A DNA stretch of 64,000 nucleotides from Hyphomicrobiales bacterium (GTDB lineage Bacteria > Pseudomonadota > Alphaproteobacteria > Rhizobiales > Rhizobiaceae): the NCBI GenBank assembly GCA_900469965.1, contig UBZP01000004.1:1-64000 (forward strand), written 5' to 3'. The position numbers were made by a program, and so were the translations under genes. Below are positions 15,530 through 24,891 of this stretch, one piece after another (position 1 is the stretch's first letter; each line of letters begins with the position of its first letter). A model generated the notes under the pieces. The model ran no database searches and was not told the DNA's origin. It saw only the letters and a program-made list of their open reading frames with translations.

Positions 15530-17356
15530 ATGAAGTTCAAGAATATCTCGCTGAGCGGCAAGCTCAGCGTTACGTTCGCCGGTCTCATCCTCGTGTTTCT
15601 CGCCGTCTCCGGCATCGTCTATGTCAAGGCCCGCGAAGCGATGCAGGCCTCCGAGCGGCAGCTGCGCTCCGAACGGCTGGTCAACACCGTCGACAACGCC
15701 CTGCACGCGATGCTCGAGCAGGCCGTCAACCAGCGCGGCTTCCTGCTGTTCCGCAGCGACAGCACCTATGGCGACGTCTTCGCGAACCGCGACAAGATGC
15801 TGAAGGCCATCGACGAGGCCAAGCAGCTCGCCGCCGACCAGCCCGAGATGCTGAAGTCGATCGACGCCATGCTTTCGGCCGCCAACGTCTTCCACGAGCA
15901 GCTGACCGTGCCGCAGCTCGAAGCGCGCAAGACGACCGAGAAGCCGATCTCCGAAGTGATCGAGATCGGCCGCAACCAGTCCAAGGGCCAGCTCGACGTG
16001 TTCCGCGTCTCGGCCGCGACGATCAAGAAGCAGGCCGGCGAATGGGCGGCCGAGCAGGTGGCCCAGCAGAAGGCGGCCAATTCCGGCCTCGTGCTCGCCC
16101 TCGTCGTCGGCGCGCTGACGGCGATTGCGATCGCCGTGCTCCTCGCCTGGACCCTGTCGAAGGCGATCGTCCGGCCGATCGTCGGCATGACCGCCGCCAT
16201 GGACAAGCTCGCCGGCGGCGACAACAACATCGACGTTCCCGCCCTCGACCGCAGCGACGAGGTCGGCCGCATGGCCAATGCGGTGCTGGTCTTCAAGCAG
16301 GCCGCCGTCGAAAAGCTGCGGCTTTCCGGCGAGACCGAGCGGATGCGCGACGACGCCGAGCGTCAGCGCCGCGACACCGATGAACAGAAGAAGCGGGAGG
16401 CGCTCGAGATCAACCAGGCCGTCGAGGCGCTCGCCGCCGGTCTTGCGGGCCTTGCCGACGGCGACGTCAGCTACCGCATCGAAACGCCGTTCTCGCCGCA
16501 CCTCGATCGCCTGCGGCTGGACTTCAACGCCTCGCTCGACAAGCTGCGCGGCGCGCTGCAGTCGGTCGGCAGCAATGCCGCGGCGATCCACGCCGGCGCC
16601 TCGGAAATCCTGTCCGCCGCCGACGATCTCGCCCGCCGCACCGAGCAGCAGGCGGCCTCCGTCGAGCAGACGGCGGCAGCGCTGGAAGAGGTCACCTCGA
16701 CCGTCCGCGACAGCGCCAAGGGTGCCGAAGAGGCCGGCCGCCTCGTCGAGCGCACCCGCAAGGGCGCCGAGCGTTCCGGCGAGATCGTCCGCAACGCGGT
16801 CGCCGCCATGCAGGCGATCGAGAAGTCCTCCGGCGAGATCTCCAACATCATCGGCGTCATCGAGGACATCGCCTTCCAGACCAACCTGCTGGCGCTGAAC
16901 GCCGGCGTCGAGGCCGCACGCGCCGGCGAAGCCGGCAAGGGCTTTGCCGTCGTTGCCCAGGAAGTCCGCGAACTGGCCCAGCGCTCCGGCAAGGCCGCCA
17001 AGGAGATCAAGGCGCTGATCACCACCTCCGGCGAACAGGTCCAGTCCGGCGTCTCCCTCGTCGGCGACACCGGCAAGGCGCTGGAGACGATCGTCGGCGA
17101 GGTCCAGGAGATCAACCGCCACGTCGCCTCGATCGTCGTCGCCACGCGCGAGCAGGCAACCGGCCTGCAGGAGATCAGCACCGCCGTCAACACGATGGAC
17201 CAGGGCACCCAGCAGAACGCCGCGATGGTCGAGGAACAGACGGCCGCAAGCCACAGCCTCGCCCAGGAGGCTGCCGCGCTCAACGAGCTCTTGACGCAGT
17301 TCAAGCTCGGCACCGCCGTCGCCGCCACGGTTGCGCCCCAGCGCCGCGCCGCGTGA
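15530..17356 (+). CDS. Methyl-accepting chemotaxis protein
   Basis: This is a 608-residue membrane receptor. TM1 covers about residues 13-32. A mostly helical periplasmic sensor of about 150 residues follows, with the [11 protein letters not shown] stretch typical of CHASE3-type domains. TM2 lies at about 183-206. HAMP segments follow ([19 protein letters not shown] and a second copy at [15 protein letters not shown]). The cytoplasmic signalling helices peak at the hairpin tip [28 protein letters not shown], the CheA/CheW contact. The C-terminus lacks an NWETF-like CheR tether. It ends in a strong terminator and lies, in reverse orientation, between dxs and tlyA. Confidence 0.92.
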   Translation: MKFKNISLSGKLSVTFAGLILVFLAVSGIVYVKAREAMQASERQLRSERLVNTVDNALHAMLEQAVNQRGFLLFRSDSTYGDVFANRDKMLKAIDEAKQLAADQPEMLKSIDAMLSAANVFHEQLTVPQLEARKTTEKPISEVIEIGRNQSKGQLDVFRVSAATIKKQAGEWAAEQVAQQKAANSGLVLALVVGALTAIAIAVLLAWTLSKAIVRPIVGMTAAMDKLAGGDNNIDVPALDRSDEVGRMANAVLVFKQAAVEKLRLSGETERMRDDAERQRRDTDEQKKREALEINQAVEALAAGLAGLADGDVSYRIETPFSPHLDRLRLDFNASLDKLRGALQSVGSNAAAIHAGASEILSAADDLARRTEQQAASVEQTAAALEEVTSTVRDSAKGAEEAGRLVERTRKGAERSGEIVRNAVAAMQAIEKSSGEISNIIGVIEDIAFQTNLLALNAGVEAARAGEAGKGFAVVAQEVRELAQRSGKAAKEIKALITTSGEQVQSGVSLVGDTGKALETIVGEVQEINRHVASIVVATREQATGLQEISTAVNTMDQGTQQNAAMVEEQTAASHSLAQEAAALNELLTQFKLGTAVAATVAPQRRAA

Positions 17357-17437
17357 CGAAAGGCGCCGTGGACCGATAAGGTGCACGGCGCTGACGGACC
17401 GCTCGCTTCGCAGTCCTTTGGGACGGCAGATCGGCAA

Positions 17438-17480
17438 ATGAAACGGCGCGCCCCCGCAGGCGCGCTGTTTCGCTTTTTCA
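17438..17480. terminator. Bidirectional terminator between the chemoreceptor and dxs
   Basis: GAAACGGCGCGCC pairs with GGCGCGCTGTTTC with one mismatch, giving a long stem around CCCGCA. TCGCTTTTTCA follows on the plus strand. The flanking bases on the minus strand are A/T-poorer, so it should work best for the chemoreceptor. Confidence 0.8.
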
Positions 17481-17533
17481 TTGCGTTGGAAGCGCCGGCG
17501 ATCGAGCAGCGGGGGCCGGTGGCGTCCGGGGCG

Positions 17534-19453
17534 TCAGCCGGCGACGCCGACGCCGACGTCCTTCTGGCCGAGCGCCCTGAACACCGTCGAGACGATGCCG
17601 GCGCGATCGAGGCCGGCCTTGGCATACATCGCCTCGGGCTTGGCCTGTTCCATCCAGAGATCGGGCAGCACCAGCGGCCGCACCTTCAGCCCCGTCTCCA
17701 GCAGCCCCTCGAGTGCCAGGAACTGCAGCACGTGGCTGCCGAAGCCGCCGACCGAGCCTTCCTCGATGGTGATCAGCACGTCGTGGTGGCGCGCCAGCTG
17801 GCGGATCAGGTCGTGGTCGAGCGGCTTGGCGAAGCGGGCGTCGGCGACGGTCGTGGAAAGGCCGGCGGCCTCCAGATCCTCTGCGGCCAGGAGACAGTCG
17901 GCGAGCCGCGTCCCGAACGACAGGAGCGCCACCTTGGACCCTTGCCTGACGACGCGGCCCTTGCCGATCTGAAGGATCTCGCCGCGCACCGGCAGGTCGA
18001 CGCCGACGCCCTCGCCGCGCGGATAGCGGAAGGAGATCGGGCCTTCGTCATAGGCCGCAGCCGTGCGCACCATGTGCTTCAGCTCCGCCTCGTCGGCCGC
18101 CGCCATCACCACGAAACCGGGCAGCGAGGCGAGGTAGGTCGTGTCGAACGATCCGGCATGGGTCGGCCCGTCGGCACCGACGAAGCCGGCGCGGTCGATC
18201 GGGAAGCGCACCGGCAGGCCCTGGATCGCCACGTCGTGCACCACCTGGTCGTAGGCGCGCTGGAGGAAGGTGGAATAGAGCGCCGCGAACGGCTTGTAGC
18301 CTTCCGCGGCAAGGCCCGCCGCGAAGGTGACGGCGTGCTGTTCGGCAATGCCGACGTCGAACAGGCGGGCGGGATGGATCTCGCCAAACTTGTCGAGCCC
18401 GGTGCCGTTCGGCATGGCGGCGGTGATCGCCACGATCTTGTCGTCGTGGGCGGCTTCCTCGATCAGCGCCTCGGCGAAGACTGCGGTGTAGGAGGGGGCG
18501 TTCGGCTTCACCTTCGCCTGGGCGCCGGTGATGACGTCGAACTTGTTGACGCCGTGATACTTGTCGGCAGCCGCTTCGGCGGGCGCGTAGCCCTTGCCCT
18601 TCTGCGTCACCACATGGATCAGCACCGGCCCCTTGGCGTTCTCGCGCACGTTGCGCAGGACGGGCAGCAAATGCTCGAACGAATGGCCGTCGATCGGGCC
18701 GATATGGTAGAAGCCCATCTCCTCGAACAGCGTGCCGCCGGTCACGTAGCCCCGGGCATGCTCGACCGCGCGCGTGATCGCCCGGTCGACCGACTTGCCG
18801 AGATAGGCCGTCATCTTCTTGCCGAGCTCGCGGAAGCCCATGTAGGTGCGCCCCGAGGCGAGCCGCGCCAGATAGGCGCTCATCGCGCCTGTCGGCGGGG
18901 CGATCGACATGTCGTTGTCGTTGAGGATGACGATCAGCCGGGCGTCCAGCGCGCCGGCATTGTTCAGCGCCTCGTAGGCCATGCCGGCCGACAGCGCCCC
19001 GTCGCCGATCACCGCGATCACGTTGCGCTCCGTGCCGGAAAGGTCGGAGGCGACCGCCATGCCGAGGCCGGCGGAGATCGAGGTCGAGGAATGGGCGGCG
19101 CCGAAGGGATCGTATTCGCTCTCGGCACGGCGGGTGAAGCCGGAAAGGCCGTTTTCCTGGCGCAGCGTCCGGATCCGGTCGCGGCGGCCGGTCAGAATCT
19201 TGTGCGGATAGCACTGGTGGCCGACGTCGAAGATCAGCCGGTCGTGCGGCGTATCGAACACCTTGTGGATCGCGATCGTCAGTTCCACGACGCCGAGGCC
19301 CGCGCCGAGATGACCGCCGGTCACCGAGACGGCGTCGATCATCTCGCTGCGAAGCTCGGCTGCGAGCTGGGGCAGGTCGCGATCGTCCACCTTCTTCAGA
19401 TCTGCCGGGATATGTACCTGATCGAGCAGTGGCGTGGCTGGCAATTGTTTCAC
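17534..19453 (-). CDS. dxs: 1-deoxy-D-xylulose-5-phosphate synthase
   Basis: This 639-residue thiamine-diphosphate enzyme condenses pyruvate and glyceraldehyde 3-phosphate, the first step of the MEP isoprenoid pathway. The window also carries ispH, the last step. Visible motifs are [30 protein letters not shown], the TPP-binding [18 protein letters not shown] to NDNDMSI, and the transketolase-like [15 protein letters not shown]. Length is normal. Alphaproteobacteria usually carry xseB immediately upstream. Here HxlR and pirin genes sit in between, and dxs has its own upstream region of about 265 bp with no recognised gene. Confidence 0.95.
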   Translation of the reverse strand: MKQLPATPLLDQVHIPADLKKVDDRDLPQLAAELRSEMIDAVSVTGGHLGAGLGVVELTIAIHKVFDTPHDRLIFDVGHQCYPHKILTGRRDRIRTLRQENGLSGFTRRAESEYDPFGAAHSSTSISAGLGMAVASDLSGTERNVIAVIGDGALSAGMAYEALNNAGALDARLIVILNDNDMSIAPPTGAMSAYLARLASGRTYMGFRELGKKMTAYLGKSVDRAITRAVEHARGYVTGGTLFEEMGFYHIGPIDGHSFEHLLPVLRNVRENAKGPVLIHVVTQKGKGYAPAEAAADKYHGVNKFDVITGAQAKVKPNAPSYTAVFAEALIEEAAHDDKIVAITAAMPNGTGLDKFGEIHPARLFDVGIAEQHAVTFAAGLAAEGYKPFAALYSTFLQRAYDQVVHDVAIQGLPVRFPIDRAGFVGADGPTHAGSFDTTYLASLPGFVVMAAADEAELKHMVRTAAAYDEGPISFRYPRGEGVGVDLPVRGEILQIGKGRVVRQGSKVALLSFGTRLADCLLAAEDLEAAGLSTTVADARFAKPLDHDLIRQLARHHDVLITIEEGSVGGFGSHVLQFLALEGLLETGLKVRPLVLPDLWMEQAKPEAMYAKAGLDRAGIVSTVFRALGQKDVGVGVAG

Positions 19454-19677
19454 TCTTGATGCGCTGTTGCGGAACGGCGGCTTGCTGCGCGTCGCACGGG
19501 CTGCACCACCTGGACTTCTCTCTTACCTGTCATTGCCGAATGCGGCGGTGTTTGCAACCTTGCAGCCAGAATAGATGCTTATTGCCGTCAAGGAAACACG
19601 GCTGCGCGCGGCCGCGGCCGATGCTTCCTGGCCCCACAAGTAGGCATTGTCGGGGCGAAGCGCCAGCCCGCGATTGC

Positions 19678-19710
19678 CAGGGGCAGGGGCAGGGCCAGGA
19701 GCAGGGGGGG
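19678..19710. repeat. Short CAGGGG-type microrepeat
   Basis: CAGGGGCAGGGGCAGGGCCAGGAGCAGGGG repeats a six-base unit about five times with small changes, just downstream of the pirin gene stop. It probably has no function beyond slippage. Confidence 0.6.
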
Positions 19711-19719
19711 GAGGAGCCC

Positions 19720-20643
19720 CTACGTCTCCGGCAGCGGAATGAATTCCTTCTCGTCGCCCGGCACGATGTCGAAGCGGCCCGTCCGCCACTCTTCCTTCGC
19801 CTGCTCGATCCGCTCCTTGGAGGAGGACACGAAGTTCCACCAGATGTGGCGCCTGGAGCCGAGGGCTGCCCCGCCGAAAAGCGAAAGGTGACAGCCGCCC
19901 GCGCCCGCCTTGAGCGTGATCGCATCGCCCGGCCGAAAGACCAGCAGCCGGTCGGAACCGAAGACGTCGCCGGCGACGTCGAGCTCGCCCGAAAGCACGT
20001 AGACCGCGCGCTCCTCCCAGTCTGCGGCAAGCGGCGCGCTCGCCCCGGGCGCCAGCATCAGGTCGGTGTAGAGCGTGTCGGAGGGGACCTTCACCGGCGA
20101 GCGATAGCCCTCGTAGTGGCCGATGATGACGCGCCCCTGCATGCCGTCGATCGCAAACACCGGCAGGTCCTCGCGGGTAGAATGGACGAAGGCCGGATCG
20201 ATCTCCTCCTGGCCGTCGGGCAGCGCCAGCCACGTCTGCAGGCCGGAGAGGCCGTGCGGATGGCCGCGCAGGTTTTCCGGCGAACGCTCGGAATGCACGA
20301 TGCCGCGGCCGGCCGTCATCAGGTTCAGGTCGCCCGGGCGGATGACCATCTCGGTCCCCAGGCTGTCGCGGTGCTTGATCTCGCCGTCGAACAGATAGGT
20401 CACGGTGGAAAGGCCGATATGGGGATGCGGACGCACGTCGATGGCGTCGCCGGCCTTGAAGAGCGCCGGTCCCATGCGGTCGAAGAAGATGAACGGGCCG
20501 ACGAGCCGGCGCCTGGCGGTCGGCAGCGCCCGGCGCACTTCGAAGCCGCCGAGATCGCTCGTACGCGGAATGATCAGGTGTTCCAGCGCGCTGCAGGCGG
20601 CTGCGTCCCCTGCGACGGGGTCCGGTCCCGGAAAAAAGCTCAT
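19720..20643 (-). CDS. Pirin-family protein
   Basis: This 307-residue bicupin of the pirin family (some members act as quercetinases) has the N-terminal cupin metal site RPHPHIGLSTVTYLFDGEIKHRDS, with LMTAGRGIVHSE completing the His/His/His/Glu ligand set. The pirin C-terminal cupin spans about residues 170-285. The ATG at 20643 was taken because it precedes the usual start of homology. The HxlR-type repressor gene lies directly upstream on the same strand, the usual partnership in which HxlR regulators control small oxidoreductase or pirin genes. Confidence 0.87.
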   Translation of the reverse strand: MSFFPGPDPVAGDAAACSALEHLIIPRTSDLGGFEVRRALPTARRRLVGPFIFFDRMGPALFKAGDAIDVRPHPHIGLSTVTYLFDGEIKHRDSLGTEMVIRPGDLNLMTAGRGIVHSERSPENLRGHPHGLSGLQTWLALPDGQEEIDPAFVHSTREDLPVFAIDGMQGRVIIGHYEGYRSPVKVPSDTLYTDLMLAPGASAPLAADWEERAVYVLSGELDVAGDVFGSDRLLVFRPGDAITLKAGAGGCHLSLFGGAALGSRRHIWWNFVSSSKERIEQAKEEWRTGRFDIVPGDEKEFIPLPET

Positions 20644-20749
20644 CGTGCTCGCTCCTTTGCGACGGTCTGCCGGCAGTGAACAGGAGCCGGCAGGCCGTGG
20701 CAAGGCACTTGCGCGCGATTGCCCCTGGCTTTTCGCGTCACCTCCTGCG

Positions 20750-21145
20750 TCAGGCCGCCGGCTGCGCGACCGATTGCTGGTCGAAGGTCTGCTGCGCCTT
20801 CTCGATCTCGTCGCTGTTTTCGCGCACCCAGTCGACGAGCTCGCTGACGGGCTTCAGCAACCTGAAGCCGAGCGGGGTCAGCGCATAGTCGACGCGGGGC
20901 GGAATGGTGGCGAACATCGTCCGGGTCACCAGGCCGTCGCGCTCCAGGTGGCGCAGCGTCAGCGTCAGCATCCGCTGGGAGATGCCGTCCACCAGCTTCT
21001 TGAGTTCGTTGAAGCGAAGGGCGCCGTCGCTCAGCGTTTCGATGACGGAGAGCGACCACTTGTCGCCGACGCGATCCAGGATTTCACGGCTGCCGCTGCG
21101 GGCGGCGACGGTGCGGCGTTCGGAAGAATGATGATGAGAGAGCAT
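20750..21145 (-). CDS. HxlR-family transcriptional regulator
   Basis: This 131-residue winged-helix regulator has the HxlR core ILDRVGDKWSLSVIETLSDGALRFNELKKLVDGISQRMLT with RHLERDGLVTRT, then YALTPLGFRLLKPVSELVDWV. Members typically repress nearby genes in response to reactive electrophiles or redox change, but the usual N-terminal redox cysteine (CPV) is absent, since the residues before ILDRVGDKW are ARSGSRE. The ATG at 21145 gives normal length. An in-frame ATG further upstream with AAAAGG before it would add about 40 poorly conserved residues. The gene precedes pirin on the same strand. Confidence 0.85.
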   Translation of the reverse strand: MLSHHHSSERRTVAARSGSREILDRVGDKWSLSVIETLSDGALRFNELKKLVDGISQRMLTLTLRHLERDGLVTRTMFATIPPRVDYALTPLGFRLLKPVSELVDWVRENSDEIEKAQQTFDQQSVAQPAA

Positions 21146-21621
21146 GCTGTGGCCTTGTGAATGGCTTGTGGCAATTGGGAGGTGTGAAATCGTCGTGACG
21201 GTCGGATCGGAACGATGTGCCTTGCTGTCGATCCAGGCTGGGAGGTCACCGGTTCTGTCGAATGCAGTCATCCTTTTCCGCCGTCCTGTAGTTCCCCGAA
21301 ACAATTGTAATTGTAACGTGCGCTCGGTTTCCCGGGCACACCGCATAATGGAGCCAACCCATTTAATGAGGGGACTCCATATGTGGGTACTAAATGATAT
21401 TTCCGGATGGATTTTGCAAGACCCCCGAATTGCGATATGCAATTTTGCCGCAGCGGAAACGGGGTCTGGAAGCTGCGCGATCACGGCCGCGGGATCGTCC
21501 GGAATGCCCGGAATCGGGCACTCGCCCGGACGTGCTCAGGCATCGAAACGGGGACTGCGGGGCACCGATGACACAGGGTCACGATTATGTGACTTCGGGG
21601 CCGTCCTGCGCCTTGCGCGTG
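21146..21621. other. Long intergenic region upstream of the HxlR gene
   Basis: No convincing gene was found in 476 bp. ACAATTGTAATTGTAAC at 21301-21317 holds the palindrome ACAATTGT and a repeated ATTGTAA and could be the HxlR operator. A lone GAGGGGACTCCATATG at 21366-21381 looks like a start site on the plus strand, but the frame after it does not look like protein for long. Confidence 0.45.
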
Positions 21622-21876
21622 TCAGCCGTTGTCGAGCGGCTCGACGCCCTGCGGGTTTCCGGCGCGGTCGATGCGGATCTTCTCGATCCGATTCTCCGCC
21701 GCGTTCAAAAGCGCCTCGCAGTGCTTCTTCAGCGCTTCGCCGCGCTCGTAGATCTCGATCGACTTGTCGAGCGGGACGTCGCCGCGCTCCAGCGCCGCCA
21801 CGATCTTTTCCAGCTCTTCCACGGCCTGTTCGAACGACAGCGCGGAGACGTCCGCGGCGGGGGTGGACGATGTCAT
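21622..21876 (-). CDS. xseB: Exodeoxyribonuclease VII small subunit
   Basis: This 84-residue acidic helical protein carries the XseB pattern [40 protein letters not shown]. It binds the large subunit XseA to form the nuclease that degrades single-stranded DNA; xseA is not in the window. The start codon is two bases after the stop of the deacetylase-like gene, so the two are co-transcribed. Confidence 0.93.
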   Translation of the reverse strand: MTSSTPAADVSALSFEQAVEELEKIVAALERGDVPLDKSIEIYERGEALKKHCEALLNAAENRIEKIRIDRAGNPQGVEPLDNG

Positions 21877-21878
21877 GA

Positions 21879-22805
21879 TCAGCCTCTCATCAACCGGAAA
21901 ATATGCGTGGCCGCCGATTCGGCCAGTCCCTGCAGGTCGTAGCCGCCCTCCAGCACGCTGACCACCCGGTGCGACGCGGAACGTTCCGCAATCTCCATCA
22001 GCTTGGCCGTCGCCCAGTCGAAATCGTCCGCCACCAGGTGAAGCTGGGCGAGGGGATCGCGGTAGTGCGCGTCGAAGCCGGCGGAGATCACGATCAGGTC
22101 GGGCTTGAAGTCCGTCACCCGCGGCAGCACCCGGCTTCTGAACGCCTCGCGGAAATGGTCGCTCCCCGTCTCGGGCGAAAGCGGCGCGTTGACGATGTTG
22201 CCGGCGCCCGTCTCGTCTTTCGCGCCCGTGCCCGGATAGAGCGGCATCTGGTGGGTGGAGCAGAACAGCACGGACGGATCGTCGAAGAAGATGTCCTGGG
22301 TGCCGTTGCCGTGGTGCACGTCCCAGTCGACGATGGCGACGCGCTCGGCCCCGTGCGCCCGCTGCGCGTGCCGGGCGGCAATCGCGGCGTTGTTGAAGAA
22401 GCAGAAGCCCATCGCCTTGTTCTTCTCGGCGTGGTGGCCGGGCGGCCGCGCCGCCACGAAGACATTGTCCGCCTCGCCCGAAAAGACCGCGTCGACCGCC
22501 GCGATCGCGCCGCCGACGCCGCTCAGCGCCGCCTGCAGGCTCGCCGGGCTCGCATAGGTATCGGCCTCGAAATGGTTGATGCCTTCCTCGGGGATCACGT
22601 CCATGATGGAGCGCAGGTGCGCTTCCGGATGGGCGAGCAGCACGAAGTCCTCATTCGCCTTCTCGGCCTTCTTGCGCAGCAGCGGCTGGAACCGCTCGTG
22701 CTCCAGCGCGAGGTTGAGCGCCCGCAGGCGGTCGGCCCGCTCGGGATGGCCCTCCGGCGTCTCGTGCTCGAGGAAGATCGGATTCTCGAAGAGGATCGTC
22801 GTCAT
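21879..22805 (-). CDS. Histone-deacetylase-family amidohydrolase (class II type)
   Basis: This 308-residue protein has the arginase/deacetylase fold. Zinc and active-site motifs are visible: [22 protein letters not shown] with the His pair, [22 protein letters not shown] with the zinc-binding Asp and His, and [13 protein letters not shown] with the second zinc Asp. EGGYDLQGL closes the site. Bacterial members remove acetyl or other acyl groups from small amides such as polyamines, or from proteins. The substrate is unknown. Its position directly upstream of xseB is the common arrangement in Rhizobiales. Confidence 0.9.
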   Translation of the reverse strand: MTTILFENPIFLEHETPEGHPERADRLRALNLALEHERFQPLLRKKAEKANEDFVLLAHPEAHLRSIMDVIPEEGINHFEADTYASPASLQAALSGVGGAIAAVDAVFSGEADNVFVAARPPGHHAEKNKAMGFCFFNNAAIAARHAQRAHGAERVAIVDWDVHHGNGTQDIFFDDPSVLFCSTHQMPLYPGTGAKDETGAGNIVNAPLSPETGSDHFREAFRSRVLPRVTDFKPDLIVISAGFDAHYRDPLAQLHLVADDFDWATAKLMEIAERSASHRVVSVLEGGYDLQGLAESAATHIFRLMRG

Positions 22806-22912
22806 GGTCAGACGCTACCCTTTGTCCCGGGGGCGGTCCACGGGAAATGCCGCCGGGGCATGCGCTTTTCAACAATGACCCGCGCCGCTTTGCTCTGCGG
22901 CACCGGCACCTT

Positions 22913-23476
22913 TCAGGTGCGGGCCGGCAGAAGCGGATAGCCCGCGAGGACGGCGCGGCCCGCCAGCATCGCCACGAACGCCTTGATCAGGTCGCCGGGG
23001 ATGAAGATCAGCGAGGCCAGCGCGATCTCCGTGAACGCCTTGCCGGTCATATAGGACAGCCAGGCCATGCCGAAGAGATAGATGACGCCGATGCCGCCTA
23101 TGATCGCCGCGGCGAGGAAGCTGAGCAGCTGCGCCAGCTCCGGCTGGCTCTCGCGCACGAGCCGTTCGGCGATCAGGCCGGTGACGAAGGCGCCGGCGAC
23201 CCAGCCGACGAGGTAGCCGGCCGTCGGCCCGGCGAAGACGGCAAGCCCGCCGCGCCCGCCCGAAAGCACCGGCAGGCCGATCGCCACCAGCAGCAGCACG
23301 AGCAGGACGGCCGCCGCCCCGCGCTTGGCGCCGAGGATGCAGCCGGCCAGCATGACCCCCAGCGACTGCGCGGTGATCGGCACCGGGATCAGGCCGAGCG
23401 TGAAGGGAGGCACGAGGCCGAGCGCCACGATGATCGCGGCGAACAGCGCGACAAGGACGAGGTCTCTGGTGCTCAT
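22913..23476 (-). CDS. bioY: Biotin transporter substrate-binding subunit BioY
   Basis: This 187-residue membrane protein has about six hydrophobic segments. The BioY motif set includes GLIPVPITAQSLGVMLAGCILGAKRGAAAV and TAGYLVGWVAGAFVTG. BioY is the S-component of the energy-coupling-factor biotin importer. It is the last gene of bioM-bioN-bioY, 36 bp after bioN. Confidence 0.92.
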   Translation of the reverse strand: MSTRDLVLVALFAAIIVALGLVPPFTLGLIPVPITAQSLGVMLAGCILGAKRGAAAVLLVLLLVAIGLPVLSGGRGGLAVFAGPTAGYLVGWVAGAFVTGLIAERLVRESQPELAQLLSFLAAAIIGGIGVIYLFGMAWLSYMTGKAFTEIALASLIFIPGDLIKAFVAMLAGRAVLAGYPLLPART

Positions 23477-23512
23477 GCTGCAAATCCTCCTTCGGCAGGG
23501 CTCCGTTGCGGT

Positions 23513-24118
23513 TTATTGCCGCCGAAAGCCGCGAGCGTCAATCGCCATCGCGATCGTATCGGCGTCCTTGAGCGTCAGGATGATCAGCGGCACGAGCACG
23601 CCGAGCGGCCGGATGCGAAGGCCGCGGGCGCGATGGGCCTCGCGGATGTCGCCGTAGCGCGCCAGGATCTCCGGCACGAAGCGGAGCACCAGCCCGACCG
23701 CGAGGCTGACATCGGCGGCGCGGACGAGGCCGAAGCGTTCGAGCGGACGCAGGAGGCGGGTGATCTCGTCCATGAAGGCGGAGACCGTCGTGGTCGCCGT
23801 GACGGCGGCGGCGAGGAGCACCAGCGCGCCGAGGCGGAACAGCACGGCGAGCGCATCGGTCAGCGAATGGAAGACATAGTTGGCGAGCGCGACGAGGGCG
23901 ACGGTGAAGAGCACGAACCGCACCCGGCGGAAACCCTCCGCAAGCCCGATGCCGGTGGAGGCGTAGAGGCCGGCGGCGGCGATGGCCGCGGCCGCCAGCA
24001 GCCAGGGGCTCTCCACGAGAAACAACGCCAAGGCTGCGGTAAACAGCAGGATCAGCTTCAGCCGCGCCGATGCCCGGTGGAGCGGCGTGTCGCCGGCGAT
24101 GTCGAGCCCCGTCAGCAT
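23513..24118 (-). CDS. bioN: Biotin ECF transporter transmembrane subunit BioN
   Basis: This 201-residue EcfT-type membrane protein has hydrophobic segments near residues 22-65, 75-100 and 105-120. The C-terminal coupling region carries the EcfT motif ARG (REAHRARGLR), and a second Ala-x-Arg-Gly occurs in AIDARGFRRQ. These motifs transmit ATP hydrolysis from BioM to BioY. Its ATG overlaps the bioM stop by seven bases. Confidence 0.92.
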   Translation of the reverse strand: MLTGLDIAGDTPLHRASARLKLILLFTAALALFLVESPWLLAAAAIAAAGLYASTGIGLAEGFRRVRFVLFTVALVALANYVFHSLTDALAVLFRLGALVLLAAAVTATTTVSAFMDEITRLLRPLERFGLVRAADVSLAVGLVLRFVPEILARYGDIREAHRARGLRIRPLGVLVPLIILTLKDADTIAMAIDARGFRRQ

Positions 24119-24792
24119 CCGGCGATCTCCCGGTAGGCCCGCACCGCATCGTCCGGGGCGGCGTCGGCGGCGAGCCGGCCCTCGTGGAACAGCAGCACCC
24201 GGTCGAAGCCGTCGAGAAGCGGCAGGTCGTGGGTAATGACGATCGCCTGTTCCGGCAGGCCCGCGATGGTCTCTTCAATCAGGCGGCGGTTCTTCAGGTC
24301 GAGCTGGTTCGTCGGCTCGTCGAGGATGAGGATGTCGGGGCCGGTGACGAGCACGCTGGCGATGGCCGCAAGCTGCGTTTCCCCGCCGGAAAGCTCGTGG
24401 ATGCGGCGTCCGGCGAGGTGGGTGATGGCAAAGCGCTCCAGCACGCCCTGCGTCCGCGCGGCCACCTCCGCCTTCGACAGGCCGCGGTTCTTCAGCCCGA
24501 AGGCGATGTCCTCCGAAAGCACCGGCAGGATCATCTGGTGCTGCGGGTTCTGGAAGATGAAGCCGGCCCGGCCGCGCGCCGCCGCCTCGTCCCGGACGGT
24601 GTCGAGGCCGCCTATGGTGACCGCGCCGGTCGTCGGCCGCAGCAGCCCGTTGATCAGCCGGGCAAACGTCGTCTTGCCGGAGCCGTTCAGCCCGATGATG
24701 CCGATGCGCCGTTCGCAGAGCCTGAGCGAGAGCGGATGCAGCGCCGGCCGCCCGGCGAAACTGACCGATGCCTCGCAAAATTCGATGTCCAA
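24112..24792 (-). CDS. bioM: Biotin ECF transporter ATP-binding subunit BioM
   Basis: This 226-residue ABC ATPase has Walker A in GLNGSGKTTFA, the Q-loop in FIFQNPQHQMI, the signature ELSGGETQLAAIASVL, Walker B DILILDEPT, and the switch histidine in VITHD. It powers BioNY. No ATG begins the conserved N-terminus (LDIEFCEASVSFAGRPAL). A TTG at 24792 preceded by GGGAG at suitable spacing is the best start, an unusual choice that may hold expression low. I found no TTATMKATAA-type BioR site upstream. Confidence 0.9.
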   Translation of the reverse strand: MDIEFCEASVSFAGRPALHPLSLRLCERRIGIIGLNGSGKTTFARLINGLLRPTTGAVTIGGLDTVRDEAAARGRAGFIFQNPQHQMILPVLSEDIAFGLKNRGLSKAEVAARTQGVLERFAITHLAGRRIHELSGGETQLAAIASVLVTGPDILILDEPTNQLDLKNRRLIEETIAGLPEQAIVITHDLPLLDGFDRVLLFHEGRLAADAAPDDAVRAYREIAGC

Positions 24793-24891
24793 GTGCCACT
24801 CCCGCGCCGCCGAGCCGACGGAGCTATAGCCACTTCGCGGGGCGAAGGAAACGGGTTGGAACCCGTGGGAATAAAAGCCTATCATGCGGGC

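Noticed and set aside
15455-17437. A 660-codon minus-strand frame opposite the chemoreceptor
   Set aside because: No domain, unnatural Leu/Gly/Asp composition, and the plus strand encodes textbook HAMP and MCP signalling motifs.
21144-21878. Plus-strand frame across the HxlR-xseB intergenic region
   Set aside because: It begins inside the HxlR start and runs antisense through xseB, and its composition becomes Arg-rich nonsense.
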